64,000 nt of DNA, from contig NZ_JAJNOC010000012.1 of NCBI RefSeq assembly GCF_021044825.1, positions 62,001 through 126,000 of the forward strand, read 5' to 3'. The notes under the pieces were generated by a model. That model did no database searches. It worked only from the letters and a program-made list of their open reading frames with translations, and was not told the DNA's origin. Shown piece after piece: positions 8,133-18,009 of this stretch; position 1 is the stretch's first letter; each line of letters begins with the position of its first letter. The DNA is from Massilia phyllostachyos. GTDB lineage: Bacteria > Pseudomonadota > Gammaproteobacteria > Burkholderiales > Burkholderiaceae_D. Position numbers and translations under genes: made by a program.

Positions 8133-9242
8133 TCAGGAGGCCTTGTTCGCCGCAATGCGCGGCCCGGACACTTCGGGTGCCGGCGCCGGCCCGGCAGGCC
8201 GCAGGGCGAAGCCGCGGCGCGCCACGTCGCGCCCCAGCACCACGCGCAGGTTGGCCGGTGCGCAGCGCGCCACTTCCTGCAGCTCGGCGCCGCCGAAACG
8301 CTCGGCCAGGCGCTCGGCCTGGGTACGCCAGGCCGGCTCGTACTCGACCCGGGTGCGGCGCACCCCGAAACCTTTCTGGTTCGAAATCCGCGCCACCTTC
8401 ATGCCATCGTCCCCGAGCTGGCCGGCCAGCTTGCGCGCCATGCCGCGCATGCCGTTGCCGTTGCGGATTTCGAGCAGCACCAGCGGCGTGTCTTGGGTGC
8501 CGCGGGCCGGCGCCGGCTGCGGGGACGGCTGGGGCAGCGCCGCCGCAGCCGCCGCTACCTGATCGCGCCGCAGCTCCAGCATCCCGTCCACGCCGACGTG
8601 CAGCTGCAACTGGTTCCAGCCCCCCTGCCCGGCCGGCTCCGCCTTCGCCGCGCGGTCGATGGCGGCGACCGTGGGGGCGGCGCCCAGGGCCGCGTAGTCG
8701 GCGCGCAGGTCGTGGGCGCGCAAGGCCTCGGCCTGAGCCAGCATCTGGCCAGCGCGCTCTTCCTGGCCGAGCTTGCGCAGGGTCTCGCCCAGCAGGCGCC
8801 AGGCACGGTCGTTCAGCGGGTCCAGCAAACAGGCTTTCTCGAGGGCGACCAGGGCGCCGTCGTAGTTCCCGTCGAGGAACAGGGCGTGTCCGAGGTTGCT
8901 GAACAGATAGGCCTTGGCCGGTCCCGACGACAGGTTCACCGATTCGGTCAGCGCGCGCCAGAGGGCGATCGCGGGGCCGAACTCGCGCTGTTCGGCGTGG
9001 AGCGTGGCCAGGCCGTTGCGCGCGTTGACGTGTCCCGGCGCGATGCGCAGGGCGGCCTCGTAGTCGGCGCGCGCTTCCTCGTAGCGGCGCGCCAGGTGGT
9101 GGTTGCGCCCGGCCAGGTAGGCATCGTCGGCGGCCGGGGTGGCGCGCTGCCGTTCGACGCGGCCGGAGATCGGCGCGCAGGCCAGCAGGCTGGCGCCGAG
9201 GCCGAGCAGCGCCAGGCGGGTGAGCAGGATCGGGGTTCGCAT
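8133..9242 (-). CDS. tadD: TadD-like TPR lipoprotein with LytR C-terminal domain
   Basis: Pilotin/assembly-type TPR lipoprotein of the Tad pilus, 369 residues. It starts at ATG 9242 with MRTPILLTRL and lipobox LLAC. Residues about 40-210 hold TPR helices (ARRYEEARADYEAALRIAPG, NYDGALVALEKACLLDPLND). The C-terminal third (LEIRNGNGMRGMARKLAGQL) matches the LytR_C/CpsA domain, which suggests cell-wall contact. It is the last gene of the minus-strand Tad run, 17 bases after tadC. The TPR-LytR_C fusion is common for TadD-position proteins in betaproteobacteria. Confidence 0.82.
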   Translation of the reverse strand: MRTPILLTRLALLGLGASLLACAPISGRVERQRATPAADDAYLAGRNHHLARRYEEARADYEAALRIAPGHVNARNGLATLHAEQREFGPAIALWRALTESVNLSSGPAKAYLFSNLGHALFLDGNYDGALVALEKACLLDPLNDRAWRLLGETLRKLGQEERAGQMLAQAEALRAHDLRADYAALGAAPTVAAIDRAAKAEPAGQGGWNQLQLHVGVDGMLELRRDQVAAAAAALPQPSPQPAPARGTQDTPLVLLEIRNGNGMRGMARKLAGQLGDDGMKVARISNQKGFGVRRTRVEYEPAWRTQAERLAERFGGAELQEVARCAPANLRVVLGRDVARRGFALRPAGPAPAPEVSGPRIAANKAS

Positions 9243-9259
9243 GACTGGCTCCAAAAGGT

Positions 9260-10201
9260 TCAGCGCGCGCCGGGCAGCGTGCTCAGGGTCCGCGAGATCT
9301 GGATCGCGGCGGGTCCGAGCAGCACCGTCAGCAGGAGGGGGAAGATGCAGAAGATCAGGGGGAACAGCAGTTTCAGGCCGATCTTGGCGGCGCACTCCTC
9401 GGCCAGCACGCGCCGCTTGTGGCGCAGGTTGTCGGACTGCACCCGCAGCGAGTCGCCGACGCTGGTGCCGAAGCGCTCCGACTGGATCAGCATGGCGACC
9501 AGGGTGTCGACGTCTTCCACGCCCGAGCGCAGGGCGAAGTTGCGCAAGGCTTTCTCCTTGCTGAAGCCCGCGCGCATCTCCATCAGCACCAGCTGCAGCT
9601 CCTGGGCCAGCACCGCGCTCTTGATGTGGATTTCATTGGCCACCTTCACCATCGCCCGCTCCAGGCTCAGGCCCGCTTCGACGCAGACGGTGAGCAGGTC
9701 GAGGGCGTCGGGGATGGTCTCGAAGATCTCGCGCCGGCGCCGGCGCACGATGCGGTCCAGCACCATGTTCGGCAGGTAGTAGCCGATCGAGGCCGCCAGC
9801 AGCAGCAGCGCCAGCACGTGGCCGCCTTCGAACCTGGCCGCGTACAGCACCAGGAAGGGCGCGGCCAGCGCCGGCAGCAGCAGCGCCAGTCCGGTCTTGG
9901 CGGCGAAATACAGGGTCGGCGCGGCCGGATTGCGCCAGCCGGCGTTCATGAAGCGGGTGCGCAGGGTCGACTTTTCCCAGCCCTCTTCCGGGATCGACAG
10001 GCGGGTCAACGGCTTGGCGGCGCTGGCGACCCGTTCGACCCAGCCATTGCCGGCCTCGAGCTGGGTCGGCTCGGCGGCGCCGAGGAAGTGGCGCAGGCGC
10101 TCGCGCAGCGCCAGCGGCGCGAACAGGACCAGGCCGAGCCAGGCCAGGCCGCACACCACGCACAGCACCACGAGCAGGAAGATCAGCTGGGAAGACGTCA
10201 T
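9260..10201 (-). CDS. tadC: Tad pilus inner-membrane platform protein TadC
   Basis: Type II/IV secretion F-domain (T2SSF) protein of 313 residues, pairing with TadB to form the platform that couples the TadA motor to pilus growth. The start is ATG 10201 with GAGG 5 bases upstream. An N-terminal membrane helix (SSQLIFLLVVLCVVCGLAWL) and further helices at about 110-160 and 275-305 flank the cytoplasmic T2SSF core (DALDLLTVCVEAGLSLERA). It lies 26 bases downstream of tadB. The C-terminus ends near STLPGAR. Confidence 0.9.
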   Translation of the reverse strand: MTSSQLIFLLVVLCVVCGLAWLGLVLFAPLALRERLRHFLGAAEPTQLEAGNGWVERVASAAKPLTRLSIPEEGWEKSTLRTRFMNAGWRNPAAPTLYFAAKTGLALLLPALAAPFLVLYAARFEGGHVLALLLLAASIGYYLPNMVLDRIVRRRRREIFETIPDALDLLTVCVEAGLSLERAMVKVANEIHIKSAVLAQELQLVLMEMRAGFSKEKALRNFALRSGVEDVDTLVAMLIQSERFGTSVGDSLRVQSDNLRHKRRVLAEECAAKIGLKLLFPLIFCIFPLLLTVLLGPAAIQISRTLSTLPGAR

Positions 10202-10227
10202 GTTCACCTCGAGGATAGGCAGGGCGC

Positions 10228-11205
10228 TCAGATGCGGATGCGGATGATCTTGCGCAGCCAGATGACGCCGACCACCACCATCCCCAGGCTGTACCAGAGC
10301 ATGCGCTGGCCCTTCGGATCGGTCCACAGCATGCTGATGTAGGCCGGATTGGTGGCCAGCATCACGCCCAGCACGGCGAAGGGCAGCGCGGTCAGGATCA
10401 CGGCCGACATCCGCCCTTCCGCCGACAGCACCCGCACGTGCGCCACCAGCTTGAGGCGGGCGCGGATGATGCCGCTGATGTTCCCCAGGATCTCGGCCAG
10501 GTTGCCGCCCGACTCGCGCTGGATCAGCACCGCGATGATCAGGTAGCGCAGGTCGGTCAGCGGAATGCGCGCCGCCATGCCGTGCAGCGCTTCGTTCATC
10601 GGCACGCCGTAGTTGATTTCTTCGCGCGCGATGCGGAATTCGCCGCTGAGCGGTTCGGGCAGCTCGTTGCCGACGATCTGCAGCACGTTGCTGAAGGAGT
10701 GGCCGGCGCGCAGCGCGCGCGCGATGAAGTCGGCGGCGTCGGGCAGCTGCTGCTCGATGCGCAGCAGGCGGCGCTGGCGCGCGCGCAGCAGCAGGACCCA
10801 GGGCGCCCACAGGCCGACGAGTGCCAGCAGCAGCCGCACCGGCGCCGGCAGCGGCCAGGCCAGCGACAGCAGCAGGACCGCTGCCATGCAGCCGCCGGAC
10901 AGGGCGAGGAACTGGCCGACCGTGTTGGCGGCGCCGGCCTGCACCAGCAGCGCGTCGATGCGGTGCGCCAGCGTGACGCGGTGCAGGAGCCGGTCCAGGG
11001 CAGCGTTGCGGCTGTAGGGGCGCTGCTTGAGGATCGAGATCCGTTCGCCGCTGCGTCCGGGCGAGCCGGACATCACCTGCAGCCGGCGCGCGACCCGGCG
11101 CGCCGCGGCGCCGTGCTTGCCGACCCACCACAGGTAGGCGCCCTCGATGCCGAGGACCGCGGCCGCGAACAGGAACACCACGAATGCGTAGAACAGCGCG
11201 TCCAT
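10228..11205 (-). CDS. tadB: Tad pilus inner-membrane platform protein TadB
   Basis: T2SSF-domain protein of 325 residues with an N-terminal helix (ALFYAFVVFLFAAAVLG), central paired helices about residues 95-135, and a C-terminal helix pair. The core ADFIARALRAGHSFSNVLQ and YLIIAVLIQRESGGNLAEIL is typical of TadB/GspF-like proteins. It starts 22 bases after the tadA stop and is followed by tadC in the order conserved in Tad loci. Confidence 0.9.
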   Translation of the reverse strand: MDALFYAFVVFLFAAAVLGIEGAYLWWVGKHGAAARRVARRLQVMSGSPGRSGERISILKQRPYSRNAALDRLLHRVTLAHRIDALLVQAGAANTVGQFLALSGGCMAAVLLLSLAWPLPAPVRLLLALVGLWAPWVLLLRARQRRLLRIEQQLPDAADFIARALRAGHSFSNVLQIVGNELPEPLSGEFRIAREEINYGVPMNEALHGMAARIPLTDLRYLIIAVLIQRESGGNLAEILGNISGIIRARLKLVAHVRVLSAEGRMSAVILTALPFAVLGVMLATNPAYISMLWTDPKGQRMLWYSLGMVVVGVIWLRKIIRIRI

Positions 11206-11227
11206 GTCTTCTTCCCTTATCGTGAGG

Positions 11228-12574
11228 TCAGTCGAACACGCGGTCGGGATCGAAGCTGTCTTCCGGTACCGGCACCCCGAACATGCGCAGGCGGTCGGCG
11301 AAGCGCGGACGCACGCCGGTCGCGCTGAAGCGGCCCTTGACTTTGCCGTCCGGGTCGACCCCGCTCTGCTCGAAGCGGAAGATTTCCTGCATCGAGATGA
11401 TCTCGCCCTCCATGCCGGTGATTTCCTGGAGGCTGACCAGCTTGCGGGTGCCGTCGGTCAGGCGCGAGACCTGCAACACCACCGTCACCGCCGACACGAT
11501 CTGCTGGCGGATCGCGCGCGCGGTGAGGTTCACGCCGGCCATGCTGACCATGTTCTCCAGGCGCGAGAGCGCATCGCGCGGGCTGTTCGAGTGGATCGTC
11601 GCGAGCGAGCCCTCGTGGCCGGTGTTCATCGCCTGCAGCATGTCGAGCGCCTCGGCGCCGCGCACCTCGCCCAGGATGATGCGGTCGGGGCGCATCCGCA
11701 AGGCGTTCCTCACCAGGGCGCGCTGGGTGACCTCGCCCTTGCCCTCGATGTTCGGCGGCCGGGTCTCGAGGCGCACCACGTGCGGCTGGCGCAGCTGCAG
11801 CTCGGCCGCGTCCTCGATCGTCACGATCCGTTCGCTGGCCGGGATGAAGCCGGAGATCAGGTTCAGCAGGGTGGTCTTGCCGCTGCCGGTGCCGCCCGAG
11901 ATCAGGATGTTGACCTTGGCCGTGCCCAGGCTTTCCAGCACCCGGATCATGGGCGGGGTCAGGCTCTTGTAGTCGAGCAGGTTCTGCACCGTCAGCGGGG
12001 TGGCGCCGAAGCGGCGGATCGACAGCAGCGGCCCGTCCACCGCCAGCGGCGGGATGATCGCGTTCACGCGCGAGCCGTCCGGCAGGCGCGCGTCGACCAT
12101 GGGGCTCGACTCGTCCACCCGGCGGCCCACGCGCGAGACGATCTTCTCGATGATCTTCATCAGGTGGGCGTTGTCGTGGAAGGTGATGTCGGTAAGTTCG
12201 AGCTTGCCGCGCCGCTCGACATATACCTTGTTGGCGGTGTTGACCAGGATGTCGGACACGGTCGGGTCGTTCAGCAGGGGTTCGAGCGGCCCGAAGCCCA
12301 GCATCTCGTGCTGGATGTCGAGCACCAGGTGGTGGCGCTCGTGCTGGTTCAGCACGATGCGCTCTTCCTCGATGATGCGCTGGACCAGCAGCGCCAGCTC
12401 GTGCTTGAACTGCTCGGCGGTGAGACGCTTCAGGCGCTCGAGATCGATGCGGTCCAGGATCATCTGGTGCATCAGCTTCTTGAGTTCCTGGTAGGCCTGG
12501 TTGGCCGCTTCCGGCGGCACCGCGCCGCTGGGGCGCTCCGGGGTGGTGCTGGCCAGGCGTTCGCGCAGGGACAT
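11228..12574 (-). CDS. tadA: Tad pilus assembly ATPase TadA/CpaF
   Basis: Secretion-superfamily hexameric ATPase of 448 residues that powers Flp pilus assembly. The N-terminal all-helical region (residues 1-100) precedes the signature [17 protein letters not shown]. Walker [10 protein letters not shown] is at residues 227-235, followed by the Asp box VTIEDAAEL, Walker B ([15 protein letters not shown]) and the His box [13 protein letters not shown]. Length and order fit CpaF closely. It sits between tadZ and tadB with short gaps, consistent with one operon. Confidence 0.95.
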   Translation of the reverse strand: MSLRERLASTTPERPSGAVPPEAANQAYQELKKLMHQMILDRIDLERLKRLTAEQFKHELALLVQRIIEEERIVLNQHERHHLVLDIQHEMLGFGPLEPLLNDPTVSDILVNTANKVYVERRGKLELTDITFHDNAHLMKIIEKIVSRVGRRVDESSPMVDARLPDGSRVNAIIPPLAVDGPLLSIRRFGATPLTVQNLLDYKSLTPPMIRVLESLGTAKVNILISGGTGSGKTTLLNLISGFIPASERIVTIEDAAELQLRQPHVVRLETRPPNIEGKGEVTQRALVRNALRMRPDRIILGEVRGAEALDMLQAMNTGHEGSLATIHSNSPRDALSRLENMVSMAGVNLTARAIRQQIVSAVTVVLQVSRLTDGTRKLVSLQEITGMEGEIISMQEIFRFEQSGVDPDGKVKGRFSATGVRPRFADRLRMFGVPVPEDSFDPDRVFD

Positions 12575-12592
12575 GGGATTCTCCTTGGGTGT

Positions 12593-13759
12593 TCAGTCGT
12601 CGCGGCCGAACAGGCGGTCGAACAGGCCGCGGCTTTCGGCGACGCGCCGGGTGGTCACCAGTTCGACCATGTCGGCCAGGCTGCGCGCGGCCGCGCTCGA
12701 GCGCGACAGCTGCAGCACCGGCACGCCCTGGTTGACCGAATCCGTGACCGCGATGTAATCGTTGGGGAAGGTGTGCACCACTTCGCAGCCCAGCGCCGCA
12801 TGCAGGTCCTGCAGGCGCAGCTTGCCGCCCTTTTCGTAGCGGTTGACGATCAGGCGGATGTGGTCGAGCACGTAGCCGAGCGAGCGGAAGATGTCGAGCA
12901 GGCGCCGGGCGTCGCGGATGTCGGGCAGGGCCAGCTGCAGCACCGGGTAGATGGTGTCGGTGACGTCGAGCGCGCGCAGCGACACCGCGTCGATCTGGCG
13001 GCCGACGTCGAGCAGCACGTAGTCGTAGTGCTGGCGCGCCACCCGCAGGATGGTGTCGATGTGTTCCGGCTTTGCTTCCTTCGCGTGCGCGGCGTCGTCG
13101 GCCGCCGCCAGCACCCCGAAGCCGGGCGTGACGTGCACCACGCAGGAATCGAGGAAGGGGCCGTCGATGCGCGCGATCTGGGCGCAGACGTCGGACAGCG
13201 TCATGGCCGGCTTCTGGTCCGAGACGTAGAGCGCGGCATCGCCGAACTGGCCGTGCAGGTCGATCAGCAGGACCTTCTTGGCGGCCAGGGTGGCCAGGGC
13301 GTAACCGAAATTGGTCGAGATGAAAGTGGCGCCGCTGCCGCCCTTGCAGGCGATGAAGGCGAGCACCTTGCCGTCGCGCAGATTCGACACGCCGGCGGCG
13401 GCCGAGACGCGGTCCATCGATTCGTGGAAGGCGCGGTGGACCAGCGGCAGCTGCAGCACTTCGCGCACGCCGGCGCGCATCGCGTGGATCAGGAGGTCGG
13501 GCTGGTGCTTGTCGAGCATCAGCATCAGGTGGGCTTCCGGGTACTGGCGTCCGAGGCGTTCGAGCAGCGCCGCCTCCGACGGTTCGGTCTCGGTGGCGTC
13601 GACGATCACGAGCTGGGGCGCGTCGCTTTCCGGCCGGTCGAGCGCTTCGCGCAGGCTGGCACGCACGGCCCCGAGGTTCAGCGGCGGCACGCGCGCCGCC
13701 CCCTGCGAGGCGATTTCCGCGTACAGCTGGCTGTTGCGGCTGATGAGGAGCGCTTTCAT
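12593..13759 (-). CDS. tadZ: Tad pilus localisation ATPase-like protein TadZ/CpaE
   Basis: MinD/ParA-like polar-targeting protein, 388 residues. ATG 13759 (MKALLISRN) is preferred to an in-frame TTG at 13795. The N-terminal half resembles a receiver domain (QLVIVDATETEPSEAAL). The C-terminal half is the ParA fold with an atypical Walker A, CKGGSGATF, in which the usual lysine before Thr is alanine. Such substitution is known in CpaE/TadZ proteins, so the ATPase may be weak or absent. VLLIDLHGQFGD supplies the Walker A-prime-like strand. Genes on both sides are Tad components. Confidence 0.88.
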   Translation of the reverse strand: MKALLISRNSQLYAEIASQGAARVPPLNLGAVRASLREALDRPESDAPQLVIVDATETEPSEAALLERLGRQYPEAHLMLMLDKHQPDLLIHAMRAGVREVLQLPLVHRAFHESMDRVSAAAGVSNLRDGKVLAFIACKGGSGATFISTNFGYALATLAAKKVLLIDLHGQFGDAALYVSDQKPAMTLSDVCAQIARIDGPFLDSCVVHVTPGFGVLAAADDAAHAKEAKPEHIDTILRVARQHYDYVLLDVGRQIDAVSLRALDVTDTIYPVLQLALPDIRDARRLLDIFRSLGYVLDHIRLIVNRYEKGGKLRLQDLHAALGCEVVHTFPNDYIAVTDSVNQGVPVLQLSRSSAAARSLADMVELVTTRRVAESRGLFDRLFGRDD

Positions 13760-13801
13760 GGCGGGTCTCGTGACGGTCGCGAAGGAAGTCGACAAGGCCG
13801 T

Positions 13802-14077
13802 TCAGCGCGCGCCGGCGTTGATGACCAGCGGCGGCGGCGCGCTTTCCGGCTGCGCGAAGCTGCGCTGGTAGCGGTCGTGCGCGCCCTTGGCGGCGCGGCC
13901 GTCGACCCCGAGCGTGGGATTCTGGTTGCGGCCAGCCGCCGGGTCCAGCACCTGGACCGCCAGGTTGGCGCGGGTGGCGGCGCCGAACTGGGCGTCCCAG
14001 CGCGGGGTCGTGTTCACGCACCCGGCTAGCAGGGCGGCAAACAGGGCGGGGGCGATGCATCGGGTCGGGGTATTCAC
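13802..14077 (-). CDS. Small lipoprotein of the Tad locus
   Basis: A 91-residue protein beginning MNTPTRCIAPALFAALLAGC with a lipobox (LAGC). The mature part is rich in polar residues and contains NLAVQVLDPAAGRNQNPTLGVDG, a stretch that looks conserved, and RYQRSF. It lies 9 bases after the secretin gene and 43 bases before tadZ, the place occupied by CpaD/RcpB-type outer-membrane partners in other loci. It could be an accessory lipoprotein of the secretin. It is too short for a full CpaD and its function is not established. Confidence 0.68.
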   Translation of the reverse strand: MNTPTRCIAPALFAALLAGCVNTTPRWDAQFGAATRANLAVQVLDPAAGRNQNPTLGVDGRAAKGAHDRYQRSFAQPESAPPPLVINAGAR

Positions 14078-14085
14078 GCTGGCTC

Positions 14086-15723
14086 CTATCTGAGTTCGAA
14101 GCCGCCGGCGGTCTGCGCGGCGGGAGGTGCGGCCGGCGGCGTGGAGGCGGCCGCGGTGCTGGTGGCCGGTGCTTCGCCTTCCAGGCGTCCGCCGAGCAGC
14201 ACGCCGGCGCGCGACGGGATGCCGACCTTGTCGGTCGGCAGCACATAGCCCGGCCCGGCGATCGGCTTGACCAGGCGCGCCGTGATCACGAACACCAGTT
14301 CGGTGCGGTCCTGCTGGTAGTCGGTGCTGCGGAACAGCGCGCCCAGCACCGGCACTTCGCCCAGCATCGGCAAGCCCTTCAGGTTGGCCACCAGGTTGTT
14401 CTTCACCAGGCCGCCGATGGCGAAGCTCTGGCCGTCGTGGAGCTGCACGGTGGTGCTGGCGCGGCGCGTGGTCACCAGCGGCAGGATCGCGTTGCCGGTG
14501 ATGCCGACCGCCGACACGCCCACGCCTTCGCGCGAGAGCTCCGACACTTCCGGCGCCACCTTCAGGTTGATGCGGCCGCCCGCCAGCACGGTCGGGGTGA
14601 AGCGCAGCGCCACGCCGAATTCCTTTTCCTCAAGCGTGACCTTGTTGTTGTCCTGGGCCACCGGGATGAAGAACTTGCCGCCGGCGAGGAAGGTGCCTTC
14701 CTGGCCGCTGATCGCCAGCACGTTGGGTTCGGCCAGCACCCGCACCAGGCCGTCCTGCTTGTCGGCCTCGCCCACCAGCCGGTTGCCGTTGTCCTTGTCG
14801 AACCGCAGGCCGCCCTGGGCGCGGCCGGTCAGGAAGTTCGACACCAGGCGCGTGGTCCAGCTGCCGGAACCGAAGCTGAACGCGGCGTCGGTCTCGAGCC
14901 GCTCGAGCAGGGTCTTGGACACCTCGGCGATCTTGACTTCGAGCTGCACCTGCTGCGGTGCGCTGACGTTCAGCATATTCACCACCCTGGCCGCCGCCGC
15001 GCTGGCGCCGCTCCCGCCGTTATTCAGGCTGCTGGCGCCGTTGGCGCTCAGCGGGACCACGCCGTCGGTGTCGTTGTTCTTGTCCGCCGACGGCAGCTGG
15101 CGCACCGGGCGCCGCACGTAGGCCGTCGCCAGCTCGACCGCGCGGGCGATGGCGCCGGCGTCGCTGACGGTGCCGGTCAGGACCAGGGAATCGGCGGCGG
15201 CGATCACCCGGATCTCCTTTTCCTCCGGCATCGCGGCGGCGAGCGTCGCCTGCAGGGCGGCCGGGTCCATCGCGACCACGATGTCGACCACGCTGCACAA
15301 GCCGCTCCTGCCCTGCACGATCATGTTGGTGGTGCCGACGTCGACGCCGGCGATGTACAGCGTGTCCGGCGCCACCAGCATGGCCTGCACGATGGCGGGG
15401 TTGCCGACGCTGCGGTTGGCCACCTTTTCCGGCAGGCGCAGCATGGTCGACTTGCCCATGTTGAGGTTCAGGGTGGCCGGGCGCGCGGCTTCGCCGCTGC
15501 AGCCGGCCGCGGGTGCGCGCGCTTCCGGCGCCGCCGCCGCGGCCTTCGGCTTGGCGGAGGCCGAGGATCTGGCCGGCGGCGGCGCCTTGGCAGGCGCCCT
15601 GGCGTTCGCCACGGCGGGAGCGGCGGCCGGTGCCGCGGCGGCGTTGTCGGCCGCCCTGGCGGATTGCACGGCGCTCATGGCCAGGCCGACGGCCAGCGGT
15701 GCGAAGAAGAAGCGTCTGTTCAT
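14086..15723 (-). CDS. cpaC: Tad pilus outer-membrane secretin RcpA/CpaC
   Basis: Secretin of 545 residues that forms the outer-membrane pore for the Flp pilus. A signal peptide (MNRRFFFAPLAVGLAMSAVQ... ARA) and a low-complexity Ala/Pro-rich stretch (residues 25-70) precede the N-domain (GKSTMLRLPEKVANRSVGNP) and a BON-like region. The secretin core ends with the family signature MLGEVPVLGALFRS followed by ELVFVITARLV. It starts 22 bases downstream of cpaB. Confidence 0.92.
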   Translation of the reverse strand: MNRRFFFAPLAVGLAMSAVQSARAADNAAAAPAAAPAVANARAPAKAPPPARSSASAKPKAAAAAPEARAPAAGCSGEAARPATLNLNMGKSTMLRLPEKVANRSVGNPAIVQAMLVAPDTLYIAGVDVGTTNMIVQGRSGLCSVVDIVVAMDPAALQATLAAAMPEEKEIRVIAAADSLVLTGTVSDAGAIARAVELATAYVRRPVRQLPSADKNNDTDGVVPLSANGASSLNNGGSGASAAAARVVNMLNVSAPQQVQLEVKIAEVSKTLLERLETDAAFSFGSGSWTTRLVSNFLTGRAQGGLRFDKDNGNRLVGEADKQDGLVRVLAEPNVLAISGQEGTFLAGGKFFIPVAQDNNKVTLEEKEFGVALRFTPTVLAGGRINLKVAPEVSELSREGVGVSAVGITGNAILPLVTTRRASTTVQLHDGQSFAIGGLVKNNLVANLKGLPMLGEVPVLGALFRSTDYQQDRTELVFVITARLVKPIAGPGYVLPTDKVGIPSRAGVLLGGRLEGEAPATSTAAASTPPAAPPAAQTAGGFELR

Positions 15724-15745
15724 GGCATCGATCCCGGTAGATAGG

Positions 15746-16588
15746 TCAGAAGCATTCCTGCGAGGTGTGCAGGCCGTTGATGACCTTGACGCAGTTGCGT
15801 GGCGCCGGCGTCGCTGCCGGCCGCGGGGCGGGCGGACGCGGACGCTGCACCGGCAGCGCGACCGGCCGCAGCGGCGGCGCCGGCAGCAGGTTCTGCTTGG
15901 TCGCGCCGAGGGTCGCGGCGGCGGCCGGGTCGACCTGGTTGCGCAGGGCCAGCGACAGGGTGCCGACGCTGCGCGCCAGGTCCAGCTGCTCGGCCTGTTC
16001 GGGCGTGACTTCCAGGGTCACCGCATTGACCACCTTGGGCTTGGTCTCGTCGCGGTTGACTTCCTGCGCCACCGCCAGCACCAGGATGCGCTCCAGCACG
16101 ATCTTCGAGATGCTCTGCTTGCGCGGCTGCTCGGCCTGCGGCGGCGGCTCGGTCTCGGTGCTGACGATGATGTCGACGTAGTTGCCCGGCAGCGCGAAGC
16201 CGGCCACCCCGATCACGTCGTTCACGCGCACCGTGATGGCGCGCTTGCCCTCGGTGATCAGGGCCGACAGGCCGCCGACCGTGCCGCTGGGCGCCAGCTT
16301 GGCTTCGCTCAGCGGCTCGCCCATCAGGATGCTGGTCTTGAGCACGCGTCCGCCGAGTTTCTGCGGATCGTCGAAGGCGCCCTTCGGCACGCTATGAGCC
16401 GGCCATTCGACCAGCTTGAGCATGTCGGGGTTGAGGCGCTGGCCGATGTTGATGTCGGCGGCGGCCACCACGATGCGCCCGCTGCTGGCCGCCGGTTGCC
16501 GCAGCAGCCAGGTGGAGGCCAGCACCACGGCGGCCAGGCCGAACAGGATCGCGAGCGTCATCACGATCACGGCACGCTTGTTCTTCAT
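15746..16588 (-). CDS. cpaB: Tad pilus assembly protein CpaB/RcpC
   Basis: SAF-domain protein of 280 residues anchored by an N-terminal helix (VIVMTLAILFGLAAVVLAS). The SAF domain VVAAADINIGQRLNPDML (about residues 40-57) and the following RcpC region (GKRAITVRVNDVIGVAGFALP) are typical of CpaB/RcpC and FlgA-like proteins thought to bind peptidoglycan or the secretin. The C-terminal third is Pro/Arg-rich. Its ATG overlaps the stop of the ATPase gene (ATGA), showing coupled translation. Confidence 0.9.
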   Translation of the reverse strand: MKNKRAVIVMTLAILFGLAAVVLASTWLLRQPAASSGRIVVAAADINIGQRLNPDMLKLVEWPAHSVPKGAFDDPQKLGGRVLKTSILMGEPLSEAKLAPSGTVGGLSALITEGKRAITVRVNDVIGVAGFALPGNYVDIIVSTETEPPPQAEQPRKQSISKIVLERILVLAVAQEVNRDETKPKVVNAVTLEVTPEQAEQLDLARSVGTLSLALRNQVDPAAAATLGATKQNLLPAPPLRPVALPVQRPRPPAPRPAATPAPRNCVKVINGLHTSQECF

Positions 16589-18009
16589 GGGGTGTCTCCC
16601 GGCTCGCTGGACGCGGGCATTGGTGTCGAAAGGGGTGCGCCGCCCGGATTGCCGCTTGCATCAGGCCCGGTGTCGTTCGAGAACAGGCTGCCCCAGGCGC
16701 GCGCCAGGCTGGCGCAGTCGAAGCGCGGGGCCTGGCCGGCGAAGCCGGCGAAGTCGTGGATGCGGCCGAGCAGCTCGTGCGGCCAGGCCGCCAGCAGTGG
16801 ACGCCGGGTGCGGCGGTGCAGCTCGTGGACCAGGTAATCGATCGCGGCTTCGTCCGGTTCGATCCCGCGCAAGCGGCACTGGCGCCGGACCAGCGCGCGG
16901 TAGCCGGGTTCGGACAGCGGGCCGACCGGGATCCGGTAGCCGATGCGGCGCAGGCAGGATTCGTCCAGCACCGCCTCCGGCGCCAGGCTGGTGGCCAGCA
17001 CCAGCGAGACGTCGAAGGGCAGCGCATGGCTGGCGCCGTTCGGCACCGCCACGTGGTCGACGCCGCTTTCCAGCGCCCCCAGCCAGCGGTGCAGCACCTC
17101 GGCGGGCGGCACCCGCTGGCGACCCAGGTCGTCGAGGATCAGGAGGCCGTTGTTGGCCAGCAGGTGCGGCGGCGCGCGCAGCACGCCGCTGGCGGCGTCG
17201 ACGCGCAGTTCCAGCATGTCGCGCGCCAGCTCGGCGCCGACGTGGACCAGCGGACGCCGGCACAGGGCCCAGCGCGCATCGCAGCTGCGCCGGTCTTCCA
17301 TGGAACGCGCCTGCAGCGGCGCCGGATGCAGGGCCGGGTCGTGGACCTGCACGATCTCGTGCTTGACCAGCACCGCGTAGGGCACGGCGATCGGATCCTG
17401 GCGCAGGCGCGCCAGCTTGCGCGCCAGATGGGTCTTGCCGCCGCCGGCAGGGCCGTACAGCATCAGCGGGCGCTGCGAGTGCAGGGCCGCGCCCAGCAGC
17501 TCGCGCAGCGCCGGTTCGATGCCGTCGTCCTGCAGCAGGGCTTGCAGCTCGGCGGGCGTGACGCGGGCGCCGTCAGGCTGGCGCAGCGACTGCGCCTCGA
17601 CCACGGCGCGCCAGGCGTCCAGGGTCACCGGGGCCGGGCCGGTATAGCGCGATTGCGCCAGGTGCTCGGCGGCGGCGCGCTGGCCGAAGGCGGTGAGCTG
17701 GTAGTGCACGTCGATGTCGCTGTCGCCGGACCAGGCGACTTCGGCCAGCTGCTCCGCCACCAGGCCCTGCAGCACTTCGCGCACCACCCCGGTCGACAGG
17801 CGCAGGCGGCCGGTCAGCATCGACAGCGCCGTCTTGCCGCCGGCGTGCATGGTCTTGAGCACCAGGGCGGTGACGACACGCGGCTCCAGGCCGGTATCGC
17901 GCACCGTGCGCGCCTGGCGCGGCAGGACCGGCGCCGCCTCGATCCCGCCCGCCGCGTCCAGGGCGCCGCCACGCGCGATGGCCGGCGGCGATGCTGACAA
18001 TGCTTCCAT
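16585..18009 (-). CDS. AAA ATPase of the Tad locus
   Basis: A 474-residue protein with an N-terminal helical, winged-helix-like region (about residues 35-130; VVREVLQGLVAEQLAEV) and a C-terminal AAA core. Walker A is GPAGGGKTH near residue 185 and Walker B is NGLLILDDLG. The tail resembles predicted ATPases with chaperone-like roles. AGGAGG lies 7 bases before the ATG. It overlaps cpaB by 4 bases and follows tadV after a 198-base gap that may hold its own promoter. Such an ATPase is recurrent in betaproteobacterial Tad loci but is not one of the core Tad proteins; its job is unknown. Confidence 0.78.
   Translation of the reverse strand: MEALSASPPAIARGGALDAAGGIEAAPVLPRQARTVRDTGLEPRVVTALVLKTMHAGGKTALSMLTGRLRLSTGVVREVLQGLVAEQLAEVAWSGDSDIDVHYQLTAFGQRAAAEHLAQSRYTGPAPVTLDAWRAVVEAQSLRQPDGARVTPAELQALLQDDGIEPALRELLGAALHSQRPLMLYGPAGGGKTHLARKLARLRQDPIAVPYAVLVKHEIVQVHDPALHPAPLQARSMEDRRSCDARWALCRRPLVHVGAELARDMLELRVDAASGVLRAPPHLLANNGLLILDDLGRQRVPPAEVLHRWLGALESGVDHVAVPNGASHALPFDVSLVLATSLAPEAVLDESCLRRIGYRIPVGPLSEPGYRALVRRQCRLRGIEPDEAAIDYLVHELHRRTRRPLLAAWPHELLGRIHDFAGFAGQAPRFDCASLARAWGSLFSNDTGPDASGNPGGAPLSTPMPASSEPGDTP

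Noticed and set aside
11204-14029. Long plus-strand frame opposite tadA and tadZ, and similar antisense frames through the Tad and exopolysaccharide loci
   Set aside because: All lie over recognised genes and show the composition expected from reverse reading of GC-rich codons.
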